From: an uncultured Fidelibacterota bacterium
GTDB lineage: Bacteria > Marinisomatota > Marinisomatia > Marinisomatales > UBA1611
Reading direction: 5' to 3'
NCBI GenBank assembly: GCA_913045415.1
Contig: CAJWPW010000047.1
Location: 1 to 7,617 of the forward strand
DNA length: 7,617 nucleotides
In this document: positions 1 through 5,707 of the stretch, piece after piece
Layout: each line of letters starts with the position of its first letter
Position numbering within the stretch: position 1 is the first letter of the stretch
Translations under genes and position numbers: made by a program
The notes under the pieces: model-generated
The model's database searches: none
What the model was told of the DNA's origin: nothing
Seen by the model: the letters and a program-made list of their open reading frames with translations, nothing else

Positions 1-428
1 GATTGCTTAATTGCATCCATGACCAAGTCCCGGTCAGAATCTGATAACCCACTAGCGCCTTCTGGAAATACTGTAGATGATGCCTGATTTCGGAAATTGA
101 GCCCGGTTAATACTGCAAAGAATAGGATTACCAATGCAAAGATAGATCCTTCGGGTTGAAATTCAAATCCGCCAAACATATTTTGCGTAACACCAAACCC
201 AAAGAATATCCCAATAGAAAGTAAAATGCCAAACAATAGGATCATGTTACCCATTTGTTGTGGCATGTTCGATTCCATCACTAGCATATACAGGAACCAA
301 ACCATGATCCCAGCAACTGCAATAATGATGCTCACTAGAAATTCTCCCAAGAGGAGCGATGTAAAAAAGCCGACGACGCCGGCTGCCGGAATTATAAATC
401 CTATCCCGGATTTCATGTCGTTAGCCAT
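1..428 (-). CDS. Hypothetical multi-pass membrane protein, C-terminus cut off by the window edge
   Basis: The frame is open from an ATG at 428 down to the first base, giving 142 full codons with no stop, so the gene is partial at its 3' end. The start is supported by GGAG (436-439 on the plus strand) seven bases upstream. The protein begins MANDMKSGIG and has about four hydrophobic segments, near residues 9-27, 29-51, 60-80 and 95-112. A soluble tail rich in Ser and Asp follows (from about residue 113) and continues beyond the window. It has no signal peptide distinct from the first helix. No family is recognised and no catalytic motif is visible. It is divergent from the lipid A operon, so it need not be functionally linked to it. 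The reading frame and start are well supported; the function is unknown. Confidence 0.8.
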   Translation of the reverse strand, partial: MANDMKSGIGFIIPAAGVVGFFTSLLLGEFLVSIIIAVAGIMVWFLYMLVMESNMPQQMGNMILLFGILLSIGIFFGFGVTQNMFGGFEFQPEGSIFALVILFFAVLTGLNFRNQASSTVFPEGASGLSDSDRDLVMDAIKQ

Positions 429-569
429 GATGAAACTCCATTAATACCTCGATTTACACTAAAAATTGCCGTTTGTTCTTCACAAATGCAAGATTTTTCC
501 CAATTGAATAAGTTGCGGTTTTCTGTCATGTATTCCCCATTCTTGATTATGTAAATTTCACCCTTATTT
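429..569. promoter_or_regulatory. Divergent intergenic region, presumed to hold two promoters
   Basis: These 141 bp separate the start codons of two divergent genes, so both promoters should lie here. No -35/-10 pair close to consensus was found on either strand. The only clear element is the GGAG ribosome-binding site of the leftward gene at 436-439. The rightward gene has no Shine-Dalgarno sequence before its ATG at 570. The promoter role is inferred from gene layout only. Confidence 0.4.
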
Positions 570-1559
570 ATGCGAAATGAATCAATCAAAGTTGGTGTGA
601 TCGGTGTGGGGCATTTGGGTCAGCACCACACAAAACATTATGCATCCTTACAGGATGCGGAACTTGTGGGTGTCTTTGATACAGATACAGACCGGGCAAT
701 ATCTATCGCCAATCAAAATAGCACGAAACCATTTACAGAATTATCATCTTTATTAGATGAAGTTGAGGCAGTCTCTATTGTGACACCAACGAAATTTCAC
801 GTTGATGTGGCTGCGGCATGTATCCAAGCAGGAAAACATGTTTTTATCGAAAAACCTATTACCAAAACATTGGAAGAGGCTGATCGTCTTCTCTTATTAT
901 CGAAAGAAAAAGGGACCATGATCCAGGTCGGGCATATAGAAAGATTAAACCCTGCCCTCCTGGCTCTTCAACCCTTTACTATTAATCCAAAATTCATTGA
1001 GATCCAAAGACTGGCACCTTACACCACTCGGGGAACAGATGTCCCTGTCGTATTGGATCTCATGATCCATGATATCGATATTTTATTATCCCTAGTGGAT
1101 TCGCCGGTGGATACCATTCGTGCGACGGGGCTATCTATTCTTACTGATTCTGTAGATATTGCCCACGCAAGGATTAGGTTTGGGAATGGAACGGTAGCCA
1201 GCATCATGTCCAGCCGTGTGGCAAAAGACAAAGTCCGAAAAGTAAAAGTTTTTCAACGAGATCTTTATGCTACTATCGATCTTTTATTAGGGTTGACAGA
1301 GATTTACAAAGTGGTTGGTGACCCAGATGAGGACTCGCAAGCCCTCATGACTGCACCCTTTGAATATGATGGGTCTGAGCGGTTCATTGCCTACCATAAA
1401 CCACCGGTAATTTCCGGAGATGCACTTAGAATGGAATTGGATAATTTTATTAAATCAGTTCAAGGGAAAGAAACACCTATTGTTACTGGCAAGGCGGGCA
1501 GGGAAGCTTTAGAAGTGGCTATGGAAATACAACGCATTATCATCCAGGATATTCACTAA
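570..1559 (+). CDS. Gfo/Idh/MocA-family oxidoreductase, possible GnnA-like UDP-GlcNAc 3-dehydrogenase
   Basis: This 329-residue protein has the normal length and order of the Gfo/Idh/MocA family. An N-terminal Rossmann fold carries the dinucleotide motif GVIGVGHLG (residues 9-17), followed by the EKP motif (94-96, in HVFIEKPIT) that contacts nicotinamide and substrate. The C-terminal substrate domain holds D163-xxx-H167-D168, the usual catalytic Asp/His region. It should be a cytoplasmic NAD(P)-dependent sugar dehydrogenase. It leads an operon containing lpxB and lpxK. The known lipid A member of this family is GnnA, which oxidises the 3-OH of UDP-GlcNAc before transamination by GnnB, so that role is plausible. 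However, no GnnB-like aminotransferase is in the window, and the family covers many sugars. The start at 570 is the only reasonable ATG, although no Shine-Dalgarno precedes it. The stop overlaps the next start by one base (TAATG), which suggests translational coupling. The family is sure; the substrate is inferred. Confidence 0.9.
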   Translation: MRNESIKVGVIGVGHLGQHHTKHYASLQDAELVGVFDTDTDRAISIANQNSTKPFTELSSLLDEVEAVSIVTPTKFHVDVAAACIQAGKHVFIEKPITKTLEEADRLLLLSKEKGTMIQVGHIERLNPALLALQPFTINPKFIEIQRLAPYTTRGTDVPVVLDLMIHDIDILLSLVDSPVDTIRATGLSILTDSVDIAHARIRFGNGTVASIMSSRVAKDKVRKVKVFQRDLYATIDLLLGLTEIYKVVGDPDEDSQALMTAPFEYDGSERFIAYHKPPVISGDALRMELDNFIKSVQGKETPIVTGKAGREALEVAMEIQRIIIQDIH

Positions 1560-2143
1560 TGGATTTGCGTCATTTTCTTTTTTCTTACAGAAGTTTTACT
1601 CCTGTGCCACTTGTATTATCGCTTCTATATTTTGCTAATCCCGAGATTCCTTTTTTATTTTACGGCTTGAGTTTAGCAGTAATCGGTGAATCCATTCGTA
1701 TCAACGCCGTTCGGTATGCGGGTGGTGCTACTCGGACAACAAAAGTGGGGGCACCATCACTCTGCACCTCAGGGCCATATGCAAGAACTCGTAATCCACT
1801 TTATCTAGGTAATATGATCATTTATTGCGGTGTAGCTTTGATCGCCGGAGGACAATTCATGTGGGAATTTCTTTTGGTTGTGTTTGTTTTTTTCACCTTT
1901 CAATATTCTATGATTATCTCTTTAGAAGAAGAAACCCTAATTGGTCTATTTGGAGATGATTATGAAACGTACCGAGGAAATGTCCCAAGATTATTCCCCA
2001 GAATTTATCCTTGGTTGGGCACCGATGATCGGTCTCCTACGCCTATAACCAAAACGCTACGAACTGAAATACGGACCCTACAAAATATTGCTCTTATTTT
2101 ATTATTGATTGCTGGCCGAACCTATTTCGGATCGGTGATTTAA
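1559..2143 (+). CDS. Isoprenylcysteine carboxylmethyltransferase-like membrane methyltransferase, possible LmtA-type lipid A phosphate methyltransferase
   Basis: This 194-residue integral membrane protein has the signature of the ICMT/phospholipid methyltransferase superfamily. That signature is GPYARTRNPLYLG (residues 72-84), a Glu cluster EEE (123-125), and FGDDYETYRGNVPRLFP (131-147), which together form the SAM-binding C-terminal region. Hydrophobic segments lie near residues 13-27, 31-45, 83-98, 102-121 and 173-187. Family members methylate carboxyl, amino or phosphate groups of lipids at the membrane with S-adenosylmethionine. Bacteria rarely have prenylated CaaX proteins, and this gene lies directly between a sugar dehydrogenase and lpxB. 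The closest precedent is Leptospira LmtA, an ICMT relative that methylates the 1-phosphate of lipid A. That substrate is inferred from context. Phosphatidylethanolamine N-methylation or another lipid substrate is the main alternative. Its start overlaps the preceding stop. Confidence 0.85.
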   Translation: MDLRHFLFSYRSFTPVPLVLSLLYFANPEIPFLFYGLSLAVIGESIRINAVRYAGGATRTTKVGAPSLCTSGPYARTRNPLYLGNMIIYCGVALIAGGQFMWEFLLVVFVFFTFQYSMIISLEEETLIGLFGDDYETYRGNVPRLFPRIYPWLGTDDRSPTPITKTLRTEIRTLQNIALILLLIAGRTYFGSVI

Positions 2144-2162
2144 TTTGGAAAATGGGCCGATC

Positions 2163-3296
2163 ATGAATTCGGAGCCTTTAAAATTCTTTTTGATTGCGGG
2201 AGAGCCTTCCGGTGATCTTCATGGCGGGAAATTGATACACGCCATGAAAAATATTTATCCAAATTCCGCGTTTATGGGGCATGGCGGCAATGCAATGAAA
2301 GAAGCTGGCATGCAGGTCTTAGAACATACTGATGATCTGGCTATAATGGGATTTGTAGAAGTCATAAAACACCTTCCTCGTATGATGAAAATCATGGGGA
2401 AAACGATTGATACCATTGGCCGCACAAAACCAGACAGAATCATTTTAATCGATTATCCGGGCTTTAACCTTCGTCTGGCAAAACGGATCCAACATTTAAA
2501 AATTCCCATTACATATTTTATTTTACCACAAGTGTGGGCCTGGAAAGAGAAACGGGTTGAAACTATGAAAGCAGTTTTGGACCAAACTCTATCTATTTTC
2601 CCATTTGAACAAGATTGGTTTGAATCCCGCGGACTCCAAACCAACTATGTAGGGCATCCATTTGCTGAACAAGAACATTTAGATGAATCTTCTAAAGATT
2701 TTTATCAACGTCATGATATTACTATTGAACATCCGTTGCTGGTTTTACTTCCTGGGAGTCGCCAACAGGAAGTGGACCGCCATTGGCCCATTTTTCTGAA
2801 AACTGTGAAAAAACTAAAAGAATTTAATTCACTAATTCAGGTTATGGTAGGCAAGGCATCGAATGTAAGTTTATCGCCCATACCGCATGATTTCAAAATT
2901 GAAGAGAATGCCCGTAAGGCCATGATAGCGGGAACTGTGGCTATAGTCTCATCAGGTACGGCAACCTTGGAATGTGCTGTAGAAGACACGGCTATGGTTG
3001 TATGTTACAAGCTTTCTACCATTTCTTGGTGGATGGCAAATAATATGGCTTCGGTGAAATATGCATCCATGGTCAATCTTATTGCAGATGAAAATATTGT
3101 TCCAGAATTCTTACAACAAAACATGACAGAAGAAAATTTAGTAAAATCAGTCATTCCTCTTTTGAATTCTAAAAGTGTTGAACGGAAAATAATGCTCAGT
3201 GGATTTGATAGGGTTCGCCGAACATTGGGTATGCCCGGCGTGTACGACCGAGCTGCTGAATCAATTATTTCTAAAACAATAGTAGAGCATGAGTGA
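2163..3296 (+). CDS. lpxB: Lipid-A-disaccharide synthase LpxB
   Basis: LpxB (glycosyltransferase family 19) joins UDP-2,3-diacylglucosamine to lipid X at the inner face of the cytoplasmic membrane, forming the beta-1,6 disaccharide of lipid A. Family motifs appear in order: AGEPSGD (residues 12-18), IDYPGFN (96-102) with the conserved Asp at 97, PQVWAWK (122-128), VGHP (163-166), LPGSR (196-200), SSGTATLE (263-270) and NLIADENIVPEFLQ (305-318). D97 and R200 match conserved residues of the family. The length of 377 residues is typical. I chose the ATG at 2163 because it puts the AGEPSGD motif close to the N-terminus and has GGAAAA (2147-2152) ten bases upstream. An in-frame TTG at 2145 would add six residues. 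It follows the methyltransferase gene after 19 bp and its end overlaps the next gene by 8 bp. Confidence 0.97.
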   Translation: MNSEPLKFFLIAGEPSGDLHGGKLIHAMKNIYPNSAFMGHGGNAMKEAGMQVLEHTDDLAIMGFVEVIKHLPRMMKIMGKTIDTIGRTKPDRIILIDYPGFNLRLAKRIQHLKIPITYFILPQVWAWKEKRVETMKAVLDQTLSIFPFEQDWFESRGLQTNYVGHPFAEQEHLDESSKDFYQRHDITIEHPLLVLLPGSRQQEVDRHWPIFLKTVKKLKEFNSLIQVMVGKASNVSLSPIPHDFKIEENARKAMIAGTVAIVSSGTATLECAVEDTAMVVCYKLSTISWWMANNMASVKYASMVNLIADENIVPEFLQQNMTEENLVKSVIPLLNSKSVERKIMLSGFDRVRRTLGMPGVYDRAAESIISKTIVEHE

Positions 3297-3918
3297 TACC
3301 ATTTCCATTCAAATTAAGACGATTCTGGGGAGCATTCTTCTCAAATTTATTTATGGCTCCAATAGAAAGGATGTAAGAGGCAGGAACAACTACGAATCGT
3401 TAATCAAGGAAGGAAAATCTGTTATTCTTTCTGTTTGGCATGGTCAATTATTATCAGTTGTTCATGATTTGAGAAAAGAAAAATTTTATGGCATTGCCGG
3501 AACACATGAAGATGCTGAAATCATTTCCCGTATCGCCACAAAATGGGGTTGGAACATGATGCGTGGTTCCAGCAAAGAAAAGGGGGAAGTCGCCTATAAA
3601 AATATGATCAATGTCTTGAAGCAGCCGGGGAATGCTGTTTTCATTACACCTGATGGTCCAACGGGCCCTGCTCGTGTCCCCAAACCCGGAGGAATTCGTG
3701 CAGCTCAAGCTACAAATGCTGCCATAATTCCAATCAGTGTCCATTCCACTCGTAGATGGGGATTCACCAATTGGGATACTTTCTATTTGGAAAAGCCCTT
3801 TGGGAAAATTTTTATCCAATATGGAGAACCAATATTTTTCAATAAAGAGCAAGATTTTGATGAATGTAGTCAAATATTGATAGAAAAAATGAATAAAATA
3901 GAAAATATATATTTGTAG
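3289..3918 (+). CDS. DUF374-family acyltransferase, candidate late lipid A acyltransferase (LpxJ-like)
   Basis: This 209-residue protein matches the DUF374 / lysophospholipid-acyltransferase-like family. Visible landmarks are a WHGQL box (residues 50-54) in place of the usual acyltransferase HxxxxD, HEDAEII (73-79), RGSS (92-95), the hallmark TPDGPTGPARVPKPG (120-134), and YGEP (178-181) near the C-terminus. The hydrophobic N-terminus (about 8-22) could anchor it to the membrane. It sits between lpxB and lpxK and overlaps lpxB by 8 bp (ATGAGTGA), so it is very likely co-translated. LpxJ of epsilonproteobacteria is, as I recall, a DUF374 protein that adds a secondary acyl chain to lipid A, and the context supports a similar job. 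A general phospholipid acyltransferase role is the alternative. No LpxL/LpxM-type gene is in the window. The family is confident; the substrate is inferred. Confidence 0.88.
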   Translation: MSDTISIQIKTILGSILLKFIYGSNRKDVRGRNNYESLIKEGKSVILSVWHGQLLSVVHDLRKEKFYGIAGTHEDAEIISRIATKWGWNMMRGSSKEKGEVAYKNMINVLKQPGNAVFITPDGPTGPARVPKPGGIRAAQATNAAIIPISVHSTRRWGFTNWDTFYLEKPFGKIFIQYGEPIFFNKEQDFDECSQILIEKMNKIENIYL

Positions 3919-3928
3919 TATACAAATT

Positions 3929-4960
3929 ATGAGAACCTATAAAGAATACCAGGCATATTTGTTATTTCCATTGGCCATGTTCTACTGGGGACTCGTTTAT
4001 TGGCGTAATTTATTTTATAAATACGGTTTTTTTATTACCAATCGCTTACGATGTCATGTAATTAGTGTTGGAAATATAACAGTTGGGGGAACGGGCAAAA
4101 CACCTACTGTACTATTCCTGGCTCGCTATTTACAAAATAATGGGAAGAAAGTTGGAGTTTTGAGCCGAGGGTATGGCCGATCTACTAAGGGGACACTTTT
4201 GGTGTCGGATGGAGCCGGGCCCAAAACATCATGGGAAGAATCAGGAGATGAACCATATTTGATATCAAAAAAATTGGAGAAAGTACCCGTCGTTGTTGAT
4301 GAAAACCGGTTTAGAGGAGGAGTCTTTCTGATGCAGCAATTTAACCCGGATATTATATTATTGGATGATGGCTTTCAGCACCGTGGTTTAGAAAGAGATT
4401 TGGATCTTGTATTGGTCAACAGTGGCGATACAATCTCTGATCATAAATTGCTGCCCTATGGTTTTTTACGGGAACCTTGGATCAATATTAGCCGAGGCCA
4501 TGCAGTGATCCTTACAAAAACTAATTTGAAGAAACCCAGACCCTTTTTAAGAAGAAAAATTCAGGAATCTAAATTGCCAGTTTTACATTCCACCTTTGAA
4601 CCATCTATTTCTTCTTTATCACCGGAAACTCCGGAAAATATAAAAAAAATAAAAGGATTTATTGTTTCCGCCATTGGTGATGCTGCTGGATTTAGTAAAA
4701 CAGTCGAAAAAATGGGCTGCACCATTGTGGGGGAAAAGATTTTCCCGGATCATTTTAACTATTCTCAATCGAACTGGAAAAACGTTGAAGCACTTTCTAC
4801 TGGTGCGGATTATATTATCACAACGGAAAAAGACTGGGTGAAAATTGAATCATTCCCTATCTCTAAACCAATTATTGTAATAGAAATTAATGTGAAAATT
4901 TTACCACAAGATATACTAGAAAAATTATTAAAGGTATATTGTGGAATCCATTTTTCTTAA
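3929..4960 (+). CDS. lpxK: Tetraacyldisaccharide 4'-kinase LpxK
   Basis: LpxK phosphorylates the 4' position of the tetraacyl disaccharide 1-phosphate with ATP at the cytoplasmic face of the inner membrane, giving lipid IVA. The 343-residue product carries an N-terminal hydrophobic helix (about 10-25), the P-loop GGTGKTP (53-59) after VISVGNITV, VLSRGYGR (77-84), GDEP (106-109), the Walker B and catalytic segment DDGFQHR (146-152), REP (181-183) and the C-terminal lobe motifs PDHF (273-276) and TTEKDWVK (298-305). The length agrees with the family. It begins 10 bp after the DUF374 gene, with no recognisable Shine-Dalgarno in that gap (TATACAAATT), so coupling to the upstream gene is likely. 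It is the last gene of the operon. The Kdo transferase gene often found nearby is not in the window. Confidence 0.97.
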   Translation: MRTYKEYQAYLLFPLAMFYWGLVYWRNLFYKYGFFITNRLRCHVISVGNITVGGTGKTPTVLFLARYLQNNGKKVGVLSRGYGRSTKGTLLVSDGAGPKTSWEESGDEPYLISKKLEKVPVVVDENRFRGGVFLMQQFNPDIILLDDGFQHRGLERDLDLVLVNSGDTISDHKLLPYGFLREPWINISRGHAVILTKTNLKKPRPFLRRKIQESKLPVLHSTFEPSISSLSPETPENIKKIKGFIVSAIGDAAGFSKTVEKMGCTIVGEKIFPDHFNYSQSNWKNVEALSTGADYIITTEKDWVKIESFPISKPIIVIEINVKILPQDILEKLLKVYCGIHFS

Positions 4961-5006
4961 TCAAATAAGATCGCTCACTCTTCTGGTGAGACTCAGTCTA
5001 TTATAT

Positions 5007-5108
5007 CTATAGTAATATTTTTATAATACCATACAAAAATAAAGCTAGCCCACTTATAATAGAAAGCAAAGCTGTTAAGCGCCAGTAAGATAATTTACGT
5101 TTTGGCAT
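5007..5108 (-). CDS. Candidate 33-residue single-pass membrane peptide
   Basis: A complete small frame starts at ATG 5108 and ends with TAG at 5007-5009. It begins MPKRKLSYWR, a strongly basic N-terminus, and continues with a hydrophobic stretch (residues 11-33) with a single Lys at 30, which would form one membrane helix. Basic-then-hydrophobic layout is what a real small inner-membrane protein looks like. It lies 41 bp downstream of the winged-helix gene on the same strand, so the two may share a transcript. No Shine-Dalgarno is seen (AATATATTA precedes the ATG), but other genes here also lack one. It resembles no family that I can name. A chance frame in AT-rich DNA cannot be ruled out. 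Confidence 0.45.
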   Translation of the reverse strand: MPKRKLSYWRLTALLSIISGLALFLYGIIKILL

Positions 5109-5149
5109 TAATATATTAAGTGACTATAAGAAAAGGAATATTGCATAAT

Positions 5150-5590
5150 TTAATCATCATCTAATTGATCGATGAGCCTGAGTGCATTCCACTTGTCAAA
5201 TAGATTATTTAATTCATTAATGTATTCTTCATACATACGCTGAAGAATTAATTTTTTCTTATTTACAGTTTTATTTTCGTTCAGTTCAATTTCATTAATC
5301 TGTGTCAACAGCGCATCAGCTGATATTTTCGCATTTGTCATCCAGTATATTGGTTCTTTCAAACTTGCTTTGATTTTGGTTTCAGGGTCAATATGCAAAA
5401 TGTTGATTGGAATATTAAGTTTTCTTAAACGAGTTATAGATGATTTTAATGTTTTACCGCTTACGCCTATCATTTTAGATAATTCACCAATCTCAATCGA
5501 TGCGGGATAACACCGAAGTATTGTTTCAAGCAAACGACGAGAAGTTTTATCAATACCGTGTCTTGTCAATGTGTCTTTTTGTAATTTCAT
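5150..5590 (-). CDS. Hypothetical winged-helix/HTH DNA-binding protein
   Basis: The 146-residue product has an N-terminal helix-turn-helix of winged-helix type (about residues 17-62). The first helix is RRLLETILR, the second IEIGELSKMIG, and the likely recognition helix is SGKTLKSSITRLRKLNI. This resembles HTH_11/DeoR-like or LexA-like DNA-binding heads. Residues 63-85 may form the wing. The rest (88-146) is mostly helical and charged, ending in three Asp residues, with no recognised ligand or phosphoacceptor domain. It looks like a small cytoplasmic transcriptional regulator, but its target is unknown. An in-frame TAG lies immediately before the ATG, which fixes the start. No Shine-Dalgarno is evident. 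A 6-bp inverted repeat (5599-5617) just upstream of the start could be its own operator. It is transcribed towards lpxK and divergently from the TPR/HTH regulator. Confidence 0.75.
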   Translation of the reverse strand: MKLQKDTLTRHGIDKTSRRLLETILRCYPASIEIGELSKMIGVSGKTLKSSITRLRKLNIPINILHIDPETKIKASLKEPIYWMTNAKISADALLTQINEIELNENKTVNKKKLILQRMYEEYINELNNLFDKWNALRLIDQLDDD

Positions 5591-5598
5591 CTATTAAT

Positions 5599-5617
5599 AT
5601 TGATCTTTTTAATCAAT
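5599..5617. promoter_or_regulatory. Inverted repeat, possible operator of the winged-helix gene
   Basis: ATTGAT and ATCAAT are perfect inverted arms separated by 7 bp. The repeat lies 9 to 27 bp upstream of the winged-helix start codon, where a bound repressor would block expression. The arms are AT-rich and short, so the repeat may be chance. The operator role is inferred. Confidence 0.3.
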
Positions 5618-5646
5618 TTTAATCTACTAGACTATCAATTATTACA

Positions 5647-5663
5647 GACTACGCCACGACTAC
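5647..5663. repeat. Paired GACTAC direct repeats, possible regulator binding site
   Basis: GACTAC occurs at 5647-5652 and 5658-5663, an 11-bp spacing (about one helical turn), with a near copy GACTAT at 5630-5635. The cluster is more GC-rich than its surroundings and lies 44 bp upstream of the TPR/HTH gene start. Tandem half-sites one turn apart are typical of dimeric regulators such as LuxR-type HTH proteins. A binding role is inferred. Confidence 0.3.
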
Positions 5664-5707
5664 TCAAATAGATGTTTTGGTGCTTTCAAATAAATAATAA
5701 AATAAAT

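Noticed and set aside
226..444. A 72-codon plus-strand frame near the left edge.
   Set aside because: It lies opposite the membrane-protein frame, which has a proper ribosome-binding site and coherent membrane helices.
2145..2162. TTG at 2145 as the start of lpxB.
   Set aside because: It adds six residues not expected before the N-terminal strand, lies one base after the preceding stop, and the ATG at 2163 has a better upstream purine-rich site.
3454..3873. A 139-codon open frame on the minus strand opposite the DUF374 gene.
   Set aside because: The plus-strand frame has strong family motifs and operon overlap, whereas the antisense product has no recognisable domain. It is a shadow frame.
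4974..4990. Hairpin CTCAC-TCTTCTG-GTGAG just after lpxK, considered as a terminator.
   Set aside because: The stem is only 5 bp, and no T-run follows in either direction, so it does not meet the form of an intrinsic terminator.
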